This document shows positions 1-9,071 of a DNA stretch of 64,000 nt, one piece after another (within the stretch, counting starts at the first letter, position 1; every line of letters begins with the position of its first letter). Both the position numbers and the translations under genes were made by a program. The notes under the pieces are model-generated. The model was not told the DNA's origin. It was given only the letters and a program-made list of their open reading frames with translations, and searched no databases. The DNA comes from Flavobacterium sp. KS-LB2 (GTDB lineage: Bacteria > Bacteroidota > Bacteroidia > Flavobacteriales > Flavobacteriaceae), in contig NZ_CP145904.1 of NCBI RefSeq assembly GCF_036895565.1, forward strand, positions 2,914,001-2,978,000, read 5' to 3'.

Positions 1-1
1 T

Positions 2-1978
2 TCTTACGATTTCAAAAATAGAATCTCTGGAAATACTAATGTAGTACCTATTTACCATGCTTTGAACAGTAGTTCAACTGGCGAATCATCCTTTGCTTCA
101 GATGATTTTTTTGGGCTAATGAATCCATCAGAGGGAAATATCGTTTCATTTTTTGGAGGAATTGACATTGCTGTTGGTAGAATGCTGGTTAATGACACCA
201 AACAAGCCGAGGAAATGGTCAATAAAGTAATCGAATATCATGACCTAAAATCCTACGGAAGCTGGAGAAATAACTTCGCCCTAGTATCTGATGACTCCGA
301 TTTATTATCTGATGCCAGTTTACAAAACAGGCAAAACATCCTTGCCAACACAATTGCTACCGAGAAACCATTTCTAAATGTGAATAAAATTCTTTTAGAT
401 TCGTATGTCCAAGAAGCGTCAGCAGGAGGTTCAAGATACCCAAAAGCGAGAACAGACTTTTTCAATGCTTTCGAAAAGGGAGCTTTGGTGTTTAATTATT
501 TAGGACATGGTGGCGAAGATGGCTTATCAAGTGAGCGTATATGGGAAAAATCAGACGGGCAAAATTTAAGCAATCAATATAAGTATCCTTTATTTATAAC
601 TATCACATGTGAGTTTTCTCGATTTGACAATCCTTTAAGACCTACAGCTGGAGAATACACCTATTGGAATCCAAAAGGCGGAGCAATTGCAATGATTACC
701 ACCATTCGTTCCATAGGGCAATTCAGTGCAGAAAATTTCAATGACTTGCTTACAAAAAATTTATTATCCTACAATTCCAATCAATATACTTCAATCGCAG
801 AAGCGCTTAGAATTTCAAAAAACAGCAATCCAAATTCAGCCACCAATGTTGTTTTTTACATAGGTGATCCCGCATTAATGCTTGCTATTCCAAGGCCAAA
901 AATTAGATTAACTAAAGTAAATGATATTCCGGTCACCCAAACCATTGATGATTTTAAATCATTATCAAAAATGAAACTAACCGGAGAAATTACAGATGAG
1001 AACAACAATCTTCTGACAAATTATAACGGAGAAGTTGCTATAACTATTTTCGACAAAACAGTTTCAAGAACAACATACAATAACGACGGAAACAGTCCGC
1101 CTATTAATTTCAATGTTTTAGGAGAGGCCATATTTCGAGGAAATGCCTCAGTAACAAACAGCCAATTTGAATTTAGTTTTGTTGTACCTCGAGACATTAG
1201 AATTCCTTTAGCCAATGGTAGAATTAGTTTTTATTCCAAAAAAAGTCAATTACTACAGGACGAAACTGGATACGATTCTAATATAAAAATAGGAGGAATA
1301 AATGAAAGTGCAATCGCAGACAATATTAGTCCAAGAGTTAAGTTATATATGAATGACGAGACTTTTGTTTCTGGCGGCATAACAAATGAATCCCCATATT
1401 TTGTTGCACTGCTTGAAGATGAAAACGGAATAAATACAGCAAGCGGAATAGGTCATGATATTGTTGCTATTCTTGACGGAGATGTAAGCAATCCTTTTGT
1501 ACTGAATGATTATTATCAAACGACATTAGACGATTTTACAAGTGGAACGCTACGATTTCCGTTGCGTAATTTAGCTCCAGGATTACACACTATAACATTC
1601 AAAGCATGGGATGTATATAACAATCCAATAACCGCTGAGATTCAGTTTATTGTTGTAGGTGATGAAAAGCTAACATTGACACATGTGTTGAATTATCCTA
1701 ATCCGTTCGTTAGTTATACTGAATTTTGGTTTACACACAACAGACCATTTGAGCCCTTGGATGTTCAAGTTCAAGTAATGACAATAACAGGCAAAGTGGT
1801 TTGGACAAAAAATCAAATTATCACAACTGAAGGATTTTTATCAAAAGAAATCACTTGGGATGGCAAAGACGATTTTGGAGATAAAATAGGGAAAGGTGTA
1901 TATGTTTACAAATTAACCGTCAAATCAAGCTTGACAAATAAGAAAACTGAAAAGTTTGAAAAACTTGTAATACTTTAA
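2..1978 (+). CDS. porU: PorU, type IX secretion system sortase (C-terminal part)
   Basis: Partial gene: the frame is open from base 2, so the 5' half lies outside the window; a TTG at 62 is an internal Leu codon and not the start. About 658 residues remain of a protein usually near 1200-1300. PorU is the gingipain-like (peptidase C25) surface protease that removes C-terminal signals from type IX cargo and links it to lipopolysaccharide. The catalytic pair is visible: His in NYLGHGGEDG (codon 506-508) and Cys in ITITCEFSRFD (codon 608-610). The last ~100 residues (from LNYPNPF to the end) form the FlgD-like/C-terminal-signal beta domain with KIGKGVYVYKL. porV follows, the usual flavobacterial order. 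The identification rests on the C25 dyad, the C-terminal domain and the porV neighbour. Confidence 0.93.
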   Translation, partial: SYDFKNRISGNTNVVPIYHALNSSSTGESSFASDDFFGLMNPSEGNIVSFFGGIDIAVGRMLVNDTKQAEEMVNKVIEYHDLKSYGSWRNNFALVSDDSDLLSDASLQNRQNILANTIATEKPFLNVNKILLDSYVQEASAGGSRYPKARTDFFNAFEKGALVFNYLGHGGEDGLSSERIWEKSDGQNLSNQYKYPLFITITCEFSRFDNPLRPTAGEYTYWNPKGGAIAMITTIRSIGQFSAENFNDLLTKNLLSYNSNQYTSIAEALRISKNSNPNSATNVVFYIGDPALMLAIPRPKIRLTKVNDIPVTQTIDDFKSLSKMKLTGEITDENNNLLTNYNGEVAITIFDKTVSRTTYNNDGNSPPINFNVLGEAIFRGNASVTNSQFEFSFVVPRDIRIPLANGRISFYSKKSQLLQDETGYDSNIKIGGINESAIADNISPRVKLYMNDETFVSGGITNESPYFVALLEDENGINTASGIGHDIVAILDGDVSNPFVLNDYYQTTLDDFTSGTLRFPLRNLAPGLHTITFKAWDVYNNPITAEIQFIVVGDEKLTLTHVLNYPNPFVSYTEFWFTHNRPFEPLDVQVQVMTITGKVVWTKNQIITTEGFLSKEITWDGKDDFGDKIGKGVYVYKLTVKSSLTNKKTEKFEKLVIL

Positions 1979-1994
1979 TAAAATACTATATTTG
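1965..1994 (+). promoter_or_regulatory. porV promoter inside the end of porU
   Basis: TTG (1965-1967), 19 bp, TATATTTG (1987-1994) matches the Bacteroidota housekeeping sigma consensus (TTG...TAnnTTTG). It ends 22 bases before the porV ATG at 2017 and overlaps the last codons of porU. This suggests porV can be transcribed separately from porU. Confidence 0.6.
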
Positions 1995-2016
1995 TTTAAT
2001 AAAACTTCCTAGAATA

Positions 2017-3186
2017 ATGAAAAAAATAACATTACTTTTTATCTTTTTGTTTGTAATTTCATTTGCAAAAGCACAAGATAGAGTTATAAATCCAGGGGTT
2101 CCCTTTTTATTAGTCGCCGCCGATGCTAGAGCAGCAGGTATGGCAGACATAGGAGTTGCAACATCAGCAGATGCTTTTTCACAACAGTGGAATCCTGCAA
2201 AATATGCTTTTGCAACAGATGCAAAAGGATTTTCAATCAGTTACACCCCTTACCTTACTGACCTAGTTAATGATATCTCATTAGGGCAAGTGACTTACTA
2301 CCAAAAATTGGATGAAAAAAGTGCATTTGCAGGAAGCCTTCGCTACTTTGGTTTAGGTGAAATTGAATTACGTGAAACTGGGGATCCTAACGAAGCACCT
2401 AGAATAGTTTCTCCAAACGAGTTTGCCATTGACGGTTCCTATTCCTTAAAATTAAGCGAAAAATTCTCTATGGCTGTTGCTGGACGATTTATCAATTCTA
2501 ATCTAAAAGTGGCTTCAGATAATAACGACGCATCATCTGCAAGTACATTTGCTGTTGATGTTGCCGGTTTTTACCAATCCGAAGAAATAGCATACAACGA
2601 ATTCAACGGAAGATGGAGAGCAGGATTTAATATTCAAAATTTAGGACCAAAAATTAGTTATGACAACGATGATTTTAACAACAACTTCATACCTGCTAAT
2701 TTAAAAATAGGAACTGGTTTTGATTTTATTTTAGATGACTATAATAAGGTTGCCGTAAATGTTGAATTCAATAAATTATTGGTCCCAACACCACAAGACC
2801 CAGATTTAAACGGCGACGGAACAGTTACAGTTGAAGAACGCAATCAGAACAATCAGAACTATCGCGCTATAGGCTGGACATCTGGTGTTTTCAAATCATT
2901 TGGTGATGCGCCGGATGGTCTGAGTGAGGAAATAAAAGAAGTTACGTATGCTGTAGGTGCAGAGTATTTGTACCAAGATTCCTTTGCAATGCGTTTGGGA
3001 TACTTTCACGAAAGCCCTCTAAAAGGAGCTCGACAATTTTTCTCTCTTGGAGCAGGTTTCAAATACAATGTAGTAAAAGTAGATGTCTCTTATTTATTCT
3101 CAGCATCAAAAGTAAAAAACCCTTTAGAAAACACCCTTCGTTTTTCACTTACCTTCAATTTTGGAGATAAATATGACGAATATTAA
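2017..3186 (+). CDS. porV: PorV (LptO), outer-membrane shuttle protein of type IX secretion
   Basis: 389 residues with an N-terminal signal peptide (MKKITLLFIFLFVISFAKAQ). PorV is a FadL-like outer-membrane beta barrel that collects cargo with type-A C-terminal signals from the translocon and passes it to PorU. Supporting features are the N-terminal RVINPGVPFLLVAADARAAGMAD, an acidic calcium-type loop DPDLNGDGTVTVEE near residue 265, and a C-terminal strand ending in aromatic residues (LRFSLTFNFGDKYDEY). It lies 38 bases after porU with its own promoter and a terminator behind it. Length and position match flavobacterial PorV. Confidence 0.94.
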   Translation: MKKITLLFIFLFVISFAKAQDRVINPGVPFLLVAADARAAGMADIGVATSADAFSQQWNPAKYAFATDAKGFSISYTPYLTDLVNDISLGQVTYYQKLDEKSAFAGSLRYFGLGEIELRETGDPNEAPRIVSPNEFAIDGSYSLKLSEKFSMAVAGRFINSNLKVASDNNDASSASTFAVDVAGFYQSEEIAYNEFNGRWRAGFNIQNLGPKISYDNDDFNNNFIPANLKIGTGFDFILDDYNKVAVNVEFNKLLVPTPQDPDLNGDGTVTVEERNQNNQNYRAIGWTSGVFKSFGDAPDGLSEEIKEVTYAVGAEYLYQDSFAMRLGYFHESPLKGARQFFSLGAGFKYNVVKVDVSYLFSASKVKNPLENTLRFSLTFNFGDKYDEY

Positions 3187-3210
3187 ACGTAAACAAACCC
3201 ACAAATTATA

Positions 3211-3257
3211 ATCCAAATTTCAACCCCGAAGCTTCGGGATGAAGTTTGGATTTTTTT
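3211..3257 (+). terminator. Intrinsic terminator after porV
   Basis: Near-perfect inverted repeat: ATCCAAATTTCA...CCCGAAG (3211-3231) against CTTCGGGATGAAGTTTGGAT (3232-3251), followed by a T run to 3257. It closes porU-porV and separates it from the cytidine deaminase gene 14 bases on. Confidence 0.85.
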
Positions 3258-3270
3258 CCCTAAAAAAAGT

Positions 3271-3753
3271 ATGAAAGAAATATCAATTACCACACAATTC
3301 AAAGTATTCGATTCCGTTCAAGATTTACCAAATGACATTCAAGATTTAATGACGCAAGCCGTTGAAGTTCGAAAAAATGCTTACGCTCCCTATTCAAAAT
3401 TCAGAGTTGGAGTTGCAATTATTTTAGACAACGGTAAAACGGTATTAGGTTCAAACCAAGAAAATGCAGCATATCCTTCTGGACTTTGTGCAGAGCGTGT
3501 GGCGATTTTTTATGCAGGAGCAGTATATCCAGAAGCCAAAATTTTAAAAATGGCAATAACCGCTGCTTCGGACTCGAATCAAACTACTGCTCCAATTCCT
3601 CCTTGCGGATCTTGCAGACAATCTATAGCCGAATACGAAATCAAACAAGAAACCCCTATCGAAATCTATTTTATGGGAGAAATTGGCGCCATTTACAAAT
3701 CAGAATCCCTGAAAAACTTGCTTCCCTTTATGTTTGATAAAAAATTCTTGTAA
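3271..3753 (+). CDS. cdd: Cytidine deaminase
   Basis: 160 residues. Hydrolyses cytidine and deoxycytidine to uridine and deoxyuridine in pyrimidine salvage. The zinc site is complete: Cys73-Ala-Glu75 (catalytic Glu) in GLCAERVAIF, and Cys112/Cys115 in PPCGSCRQ. An N-terminal extension of about 25 residues precedes the core that begins with AYAPYSKFRVGVA. The start at 3271 is directly downstream of the porV terminator, so this gene probably has its own promoter or depends on read-through. Family assignment is secure. Confidence 0.94.
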   Translation: MKEISITTQFKVFDSVQDLPNDIQDLMTQAVEVRKNAYAPYSKFRVGVAIILDNGKTVLGSNQENAAYPSGLCAERVAIFYAGAVYPEAKILKMAITAASDSNQTTAPIPPCGSCRQSIAEYEIKQETPIEIYFMGEIGAIYKSESLKNLLPFMFDKKFL

Positions 3754-3801
3754 AAATTCCAAAAATTGGCCTTAATATTTTAGTTCTTACTTGGAATGTC
3801 T

Positions 3802-3809
3802 TATTTTTG
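3802..3809 (+). promoter_or_regulatory. Probable -7 box of the pyruvate dehydrogenase promoter
   Basis: TATTTTTG fits TAnnTTTG exactly; the -33 region (TTTAG, about 19 bp upstream) is weak. The implied leader before the ATG at 3897 is about 80 bases. No terminator separates it from the gene. Moderate support only. Confidence 0.4.
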
Positions 3810-3896
3810 CATTTCGCAAATTTGTGGGAGGAAACTATTTTGCGTTATAGGTACAAATTGATAATACAATAACACTTTAGCAAAAGAAAAATTCAG

Positions 3897-4895
3897 ATGA
3901 AAGAAGTTACAAAAGAAGTATATTTAAAGTGGTATGAAGATATGCTGCTTTGGAGAAAGTTTGAGGACAAACTTGCAGCATTATACATCCAACAAAAAGT
4001 TAGAGGATTTCTACATTTATACAATGGTCAAGAAGCAGTTTTAGCAGGTGCTTTGCACGCTATGGACTTGACTAAAGACAAAATGATTACTGCTTACAGA
4101 AATCACGTTCAGCCAATAGGTATGGGAGTTGATCCTAGACGTGTAATGGCAGAACTTTTAGGAAAAGTTACTGGAACTTCAAAAGGTATGGGTGGCTCTA
4201 TGCACATTTTTTCAAAAGAGCACCGTTTTTATGGTGGTCATGGAATTGTAGGAGGACAAATCCCTGTAGGCGCTGGATTAGCTTTTGCTGACAAATATTT
4301 TGAAACAGGCGGAGTTACTATGACCTATTTTGGTGATGGTGCTGCTCGTCAAGGATCATTACACGAAGCTTTTAACATGGCAATGCTATGGAAACTTCCG
4401 GTTGTATTTATTGTTGAAAACAATGGATATGCCATGGGAACTTCTGTAGAAAGAACGGCCAATCATACTGATATCTGGAAATTAGGTTTAGGGTATGAAA
4501 TGCCTTGCGGACCAGTGGACGGAATGAACCCTGTAAAAGTGGCCGAGGCAATGACTGAAGCAATCGACAGAGCACGTCGTGGAGACGGACCAACTTTCCT
4601 AGAAATGAAGACATACCGTTATAGAGGTCACTCTATGTCGGATGCGCAATTATACCGTTCGAAAGAAGAGGTAGAAGAATACAAAAAAATTGATCCAATT
4701 ACTCAAGTTTTAGATGTAATTAAAGATCAAAAATATGCTACCGAAGAAGAAATTGAAGAAATTGATCAAAGAGTAAAAGATTTAGTGGAAGAATGTGTAA
4801 CATTTGCCGAAGAATCTGAATACCCACCAATTCAACAACTATACGATGTAGTGTACGAACAAGAGAACTATCCATTTTTACCTCATAAACTATAA
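3897..4895 (+). CDS. pdhA: Pyruvate dehydrogenase E1 component, alpha subunit
   Basis: 332 residues. Thiamine-diphosphate-dependent decarboxylase subunit of the pyruvate dehydrogenase complex, which makes acetyl-CoA. The ThDP motif is complete: GDGAARQG near residue 146 through IVENNGYAMG near residue 174. The phosphorylation-loop region YRYRGHSMSDAQLYR near residue 240 is typical of E1 alpha. The E2 gene follows after 7 bases, so they form one transcription unit. No E1 beta gene is present nearby; it must be elsewhere, so the complex is split in this genome. It could in principle serve a branched-chain dehydrogenase, but the length and the E2 partner favour pyruvate. Confidence 0.93.
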   Translation: MKEVTKEVYLKWYEDMLLWRKFEDKLAALYIQQKVRGFLHLYNGQEAVLAGALHAMDLTKDKMITAYRNHVQPIGMGVDPRRVMAELLGKVTGTSKGMGGSMHIFSKEHRFYGGHGIVGGQIPVGAGLAFADKYFETGGVTMTYFGDGAARQGSLHEAFNMAMLWKLPVVFIVENNGYAMGTSVERTANHTDIWKLGLGYEMPCGPVDGMNPVKVAEAMTEAIDRARRGDGPTFLEMKTYRYRGHSMSDAQLYRSKEEVEEYKKIDPITQVLDVIKDQKYATEEEIEEIDQRVKDLVEECVTFAEESEYPPIQQLYDVVYEQENYPFLPHKL

Positions 4896-4902
4896 ATCAA
4901 TT

Positions 4903-6537
4903 ATGGCAACAATAATTACAATGCCTCGTTTGAGCGATACTATGACGGAAGGAACGGTAGCGACTTGGCTAAAAAAAGTAGGTGATAAAGTAAGCGAAGG
5001 TGATATCCTTGCTGAAATTGAAACCGATAAAGCAACAATGGAATTCGAGTCCTTCAACGCAGGAACACTTTTACACATAGGAATACCTGCAGGTGAAACT
5101 GCACCAGTAGACTCTTTATTAGCAATTATAGGAACAGAAGGCGAAGATATTTCCGCATTATTAGCAGGAAAACCCGCTACTGCAACTCCAGCTAAAGAAG
5201 AAACTAAATCAACACCAGAAGTTACAACAACTGCTGCGCCAGCAACTGCTTCTTTACCAAAAGGAGTAGTAGTGATTACTATGCCTCGTTTGAGCGATAC
5301 CATGACAGAAGGAACGGTAGCAACTTGGTTAAAAAGCGTAGGTGATACTGTTGCAGAAGGAGATATCCTTGCTGAAATAGAAACGGATAAAGCAACGATG
5401 GAATTCGAATCTTTCAACGAAGGAACTTTGTTATATGTAGGAATCGAAGCAGGAAACACAGCTCCTGTAGACAGTCTTTTAGCAATCATTGGACCTGCTG
5501 GAACTGATATTAGCGGAATTGCTGAAAACTATAAAACTGGCGGAGCGCCACAAGCTGCTCCAGCAGTAACAGAAGAAAAAGAAGTTATTTCAACAGAAAA
5601 AACTTCAGAACCAATCGTTCAAGAACCATCAAGTGACGGAAAAAGAATTCTAGCATCTCCATTAGCAAAGAAAATTGCAAGTGATAAAGGAATCCAATTG
5701 ACGCAAGTAAAAGGTTCTGGTGAAAACGGACGTATTGTAAAAAGCGATATAGAAAACTTCACTCCTGCTGCTCAACCAGCTGCTGCACCTGCAACAAAAA
5801 CGGAAACTGCCGCTACGCCTGCTGCCGCACCACAAGTATTTGTTCCTGCTGGAGAAGTATTTACTGAGGAAATTAAAAATTCGCAAATGCGTAAAATCAT
5901 TGCGAAACGTTTGGCTGAATCATTATTCACAGCACCACATTACAATTTAGTAATAGAAGTGACTATGGATGAAGCAATGAAATCTAGAGCCGTAATCAAT
6001 AGCGTTCCTGATACGAAAGTATCTTTCAACGATATGGTAATCAAAGCGTGTGCCTTAGCATTAAAAAAACACCCAAAAATAAACTCACAATGGTCAGCTG
6101 ATGCTATTACAATCAATCACCATGTAAACATTGGAGTAGCTGTAGCTGTTGAAGACGGCTTAGTAGTCCCTGTATTAAAATTCACTGATGCAATGAGTTT
6201 ATCTCAAATTGGCGCTAGTGTAAGAGATCTTGCAGGAAGAGCTAAAAACAAAAAACTTGGACCTCAAGAAATGGAAGGAAGTACTTTTACTGTCTCTAAT
6301 CTTGGAATGTTTGGTATCACTGAATTCAATTCTATCATTAACCAACCAAACTCTGCTATCCTATCTGTAGGAGCTATTGTGGAGAAACCAGTGGTGAAAA
6401 ATGGGCAAATCGTTGTAGGAAACACAATGATGTTATCTTTAGCTTGCGATCACAGAACAATTGATGGAGCAACTGGAGCACAGTTCTTACAAACATTAAA
6501 ACAATTTATAGAAAACCCAGTTACGATGCTAGCATAA
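4903..6537 (+). CDS. pdhC: Dihydrolipoamide acetyltransferase, E2 of pyruvate dehydrogenase
   Basis: 544 residues. Core acyltransferase that moves the acetyl group from lipoate to CoA. Domains in order: two tandem lipoyl domains (both with EIETDKATMEFE; lipoyl Lys near residues 43 and 163), separated by an Ala/Thr/Pro-rich linker; the peripheral-subunit-binding domain (SPLAKKIASDKG...GRIVKSDI, near 247-285); another Ala/Pro linker; and the catalytic domain ending in DHRTIDGATGAQF, whose HxxxDG residues lie near 516-521. The two lipoyl domains are near-copies at DNA level (MPRLSDTMTEGTVATWLK in both), which suggests an internal duplication. Closed by a strong terminator. The symbol varies between genomes. 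Confidence 0.93.
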   Translation: MATIITMPRLSDTMTEGTVATWLKKVGDKVSEGDILAEIETDKATMEFESFNAGTLLHIGIPAGETAPVDSLLAIIGTEGEDISALLAGKPATATPAKEETKSTPEVTTTAAPATASLPKGVVVITMPRLSDTMTEGTVATWLKSVGDTVAEGDILAEIETDKATMEFESFNEGTLLYVGIEAGNTAPVDSLLAIIGPAGTDISGIAENYKTGGAPQAAPAVTEEKEVISTEKTSEPIVQEPSSDGKRILASPLAKKIASDKGIQLTQVKGSGENGRIVKSDIENFTPAAQPAAAPATKTETAATPAAAPQVFVPAGEVFTEEIKNSQMRKIIAKRLAESLFTAPHYNLVIEVTMDEAMKSRAVINSVPDTKVSFNDMVIKACALALKKHPKINSQWSADAITINHHVNIGVAVAVEDGLVVPVLKFTDAMSLSQIGASVRDLAGRAKNKKLGPQEMEGSTFTVSNLGMFGITEFNSIINQPNSAILSVGAIVEKPVVKNGQIVVGNTMMLSLACDHRTIDGATGAQFLQTLKQFIENPVTMLA

Positions 6538-6560
6538 TAACTAGGTTCTTAAAATAATAC

Positions 6561-6596
6561 ACCCGCCATGTTTTTTGCAACATGGCGGGTTTTTTA
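6561..6596 (+). terminator. Intrinsic terminator of the pdh unit
   Basis: 12-bp perfect stem ACCCGCCATGTT / AACATGGCGGGT with a 6-base loop, followed by T6. The remaining bases to 6794 hold no recognisable feature. Confidence 0.92.
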
Positions 6597-6794
6597 TTGG
6601 CCATACACACTTTCACTAGCAAATCATTCTACACTTTCACAAAAAAATTCCATTTAATTTGTCACGCTGAAAGTAATCTCAGACTATGTGAGAACTTTGA
6701 TTAAACCCTTTCATCATGAGCAATAGTTTTAGTAAGTATAAGTGATGTTAAGCTAAATAGAATAGAGTTGACCAAAAACGAAATCAAATAAGTA

Positions 6795-8039
6795 TTACTT
6801 CTTATTCTTCTCCTCAATCCATTTTGACATGTACTTTGTACTTCTAAGAGTATGATGTTGTAACAATTCACCCATAAAATTATTCAACCGGTGTTGCTTG
6901 GCATTAGAAACTAAAAAATCAATTTGCTTGGCAAAATCAACTTTAAATAGTGTTTTCAAATAGCGCTGCTTAATAATTGTAATTCCATTTTTTTGAGCTT
7001 GAAGCCAAAGATTTTTATCCTGATATAGTTGCACTGCTTTATCAGCAAAAACTTTAGGATTATCCTCTACAATTCCATTCCAAGATAAATCTCCATGCAT
7101 CGATTCAGAACCAATTTTTGTTGTAATACTTGGAGAACCACATTGCATCGCTTCTAATAATTTCCCTTTAATTCCAGCGCCAAAACGCAAAGGTGCTAAA
7201 ACCACACGAGCTTGTTTCACCACTTCTTGCGCATCATCTGCACGACCTTTTATTAAGAAACCTTGTTTTACATTATTAAGTTGCACTACTTTTTGCGAAG
7301 AATATGCACCATAAACATTCATAATTGCATCTGGCATTTGTTCTTTAATCAAAGGCCAAATGGTTTCGTTGAGAAATTGTACAGCATTCCAATTAGGTTC
7401 ATGAAGAAAATTACCAATAAAAACGAAGTTTTGCCTCTCTTCAAAAGAAGGTAATTTTTCTAAATCAAGAATAGAATTTGATTCTAATAAAAGTGGCAAA
7501 TAATATAGTAAAGACTTGTCTACTTTAAACGCATTTGTTAGTAATTCCATTTCATATTCAGAGATCATCAAAGACAAATCACAACGTAAAATACTGGCGA
7601 TTTCGCGTTTCGCTACCTCTTCTACAAATAAATCATGAGTATGAAATTCGCGTTTTTCTTTGAACGCTTTTTGTCTTGCCAATCGCAGACAATGCAAATC
7701 TTCGGTATCTAGAATTCGCAAAGCATTTGGACAATTTTCGGCGATGCGCCAACCAAATTGCTCTTCGATTATAAAACGATCAAACAAAACAAGGTTAGGA
7801 TTTAGCTCTTTTACGAAAACATCAAAACTAGAACAGTTTAAAGCAATTGATTTTTTATTAATAGCATACGAACTCAAATCAATCATAAAGTCACTGTCTT
7901 GAGCTGGACTAGCAAAAGTTATCTGAAAACCTTGCTCTTGAAATAATGAAATCAATTGCATCATTCTTCCTCCTGCAGCGGAAGAATTGGGTTCAGGCCA
8001 GACGAAACCTATTATTAAAAGCGATTGCACTTGATTCAT
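6795..8039 (-). CDS. Glycosyltransferase, GT-B fold, group 1/GT4-like
   Basis: 414 residues. The N-terminus (LLIIGFVWPEPNSSAAGGRMMQLI) is the usual start of the nucleotide-sugar glycosyltransferase 4 N-lobe, with the Gly-Gly-Arg loop. The C-lobe shows FVFIGNFLHEPNWNAVQFL, KARVVLAPLRFGAGIKGKLLEAM (acceptor/donor loop with the GIKGKLLEAM motif) and CGSPSITTKIGSESM. A soluble enzyme, probably attaching a sugar to a surface polysaccharide or protein. Substrate cannot be read from the sequence. It stands alone: a structured repeat lies upstream and the pdh terminator downstream. Confidence 0.8.
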   Translation of the reverse strand: MNQVQSLLIIGFVWPEPNSSAAGGRMMQLISLFQEQGFQITFASPAQDSDFMIDLSSYAINKKSIALNCSSFDVFVKELNPNLVLFDRFIIEEQFGWRIAENCPNALRILDTEDLHCLRLARQKAFKEKREFHTHDLFVEEVAKREIASILRCDLSLMISEYEMELLTNAFKVDKSLLYYLPLLLESNSILDLEKLPSFEERQNFVFIGNFLHEPNWNAVQFLNETIWPLIKEQMPDAIMNVYGAYSSQKVVQLNNVKQGFLIKGRADDAQEVVKQARVVLAPLRFGAGIKGKLLEAMQCGSPSITTKIGSESMHGDLSWNGIVEDNPKVFADKAVQLYQDKNLWLQAQKNGITIIKQRYLKTLFKVDFAKQIDFLVSNAKQHRLNNFMGELLQHHTLRSTKYMSKWIEEKNKK

Positions 8040-8169
8040 AATTTTAAAAGTTCATGCTACAAAATAATGCTATTTTGACGGGAATTCGAAAGGTAATTTA
8101 CTTTAAAATTTTTGCCATCAGTAATTATCATCGATTTTGGAATGAAAACGCTGTTCTTTACTGCGAATT

Positions 8170-8314
8170 GCGTGAGGGATAGCAGTGAAAAGCCCGAAAT
8201 CTCGATGCAGCGCACCGAAGACGAGATGAGGACTTGTAACGCATAGCCCGACAGCACAAAAAAAATGGCTCAAGGGTTTGTGCTTTTGCCATTTTTTTGT
8301 GCTGACACACCCAA
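8170..8314 (+). ncRNA. Structured repeat element, subtype I, copy A
   Basis: First of five copies of one intergenic element in this window. Conserved blocks: GAGGGATAGCAG (8174-8185), GGACTTGTAACGC...ATAGCCCG (8229-8250) and GACACACCCAA (8304-8314). Visible pairings: outer GCGTG (8170-8174) with CACAC (8306-8310, one mismatch), GGG (8176-8178) with CCC (8247-8249), ATCTCG with CGAGAT in the apical part, and a 16-bp 3' hairpin (8253-8269 with 8288-8303). It sits between two divergent genes. May be the Flavo-1 RNA family; not verified. Confidence 0.6.
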
Positions 8315-8378
8315 TTATTAAAAATTGTATTGGTTAAGCATTTCAACTTTAATCAATAAAAATCAGGAAGAAAACACT

Positions 8379-8386
8379 AATTTTGC
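8379..8386 (+). promoter_or_regulatory. -7 box upstream of miaE
   Basis: TAATTTTG matches TAnnTTTG and lies 21 bases before the ATG at 8408. The -33 region is weak. Confidence 0.4.
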
Positions 8387-8407
8387 AGTTAAATAAATTG
8401 CATTGTT

Positions 8408-8989
8408 ATGTTAGGATTAAAATTAGCCACAGACCCAAGATGGGTAAATATAGTTGAATCAAACATTGAAGAAATCTTGACGGATCATGCTTGGTGTGAG
8501 CAAAAAGCGGCATCGAATGCGATAAGTCTTGTTACTTACAACTCTGAATTAGAAGAATTAGTAACCGAAATGTTGATTATTGCTAAAGAGGAATTAGATC
8601 ATTTGCAATTAGTTCATAATTTAATAAAAAGCAAAGGACTTACTTTAGGTCGAGAAAGGAAAGATCATTACGTGAATGAACTTTTTAAATTCATGAAAAA
8701 AGATGGTAGCCGTAAAGATGCACTTTGTGACCGGTTATTATTTTCAGCAATGATTGAGGCTAGAAGTTGTGAGCGTTTTAAAGTACTTTCAGAAAACATA
8801 AAAGATCCAGAGTTGGCTAAATTCTATCGTGATTTAATGATTTCAGAAGCTGGACATTACACGACTTTTCTTGGTTTTGCCAGAAAATATGCGGATAATG
8901 TAGATGTTGATAAACGCTGGCAAGAATGGATTGATTTTGAAACTTCTATCATCATAAACTACGGAAAAAACGAAACTGTACACGGTTAA
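8408..8989 (+). CDS. miaE: tRNA-(ms2io6A)-hydroxylase MiaE
   Basis: 193 residues. Non-haem diiron monooxygenase that hydroxylates the isopentenyl side chain of 2-methylthio-N6-isopentenyladenosine at tRNA position 37. Ferritin-like four-helix bundle with carboxylate/His ligands visible in KEELDHLQLVHNLI, SAMIEARSCERFKVL and SEAGHYTTFLGFARKY. The N-terminal TDPRWVNIVESNIEEIL(T)DHAWCEQKAA is characteristic of the family. Single gene closed by a bidirectional terminator. Identification is firm. Confidence 0.92.
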   Translation: MLGLKLATDPRWVNIVESNIEEILTDHAWCEQKAASNAISLVTYNSELEELVTEMLIIAKEELDHLQLVHNLIKSKGLTLGRERKDHYVNELFKFMKKDGSRKDALCDRLLFSAMIEARSCERFKVLSENIKDPELAKFYRDLMISEAGHYTTFLGFARKYADNVDVDKRWQEWIDFETSIIINYGKNETVHG

Positions 8990-9016
8990 GTTTAGAATTC
9001 TACTATCATATTAACT

Positions 9017-9051
9017 AAAAAACAGGATTCATAAACGAATCCTGTTTTTTA
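9017..9051. terminator. Bidirectional terminator between miaE and the OmpA gene
   Basis: AAAACAGGATTC / GAATCCTGTTTT, 12-bp stem with a 6-base loop, flanked by A on one side and T on the other, so it can serve both converging genes. Confidence 0.85.
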
Positions 9052-9071
9052 TTAGATACAATTCAAATATA

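Noticed and set aside
4890..5489. 199-codon frame on the minus strand
   Set aside because: It is antisense to the two lipoyl domains of E2; its length comes from the Ala/Thr/Glu-rich codons of the real gene, and the frame runs over the real E1/E2 junction.
8057..8346. Two short minus-strand frames of 62-66 codons upstream of the glycosyltransferase
   Set aside because: They cover the structured repeat copy A and have no protein features or start context.
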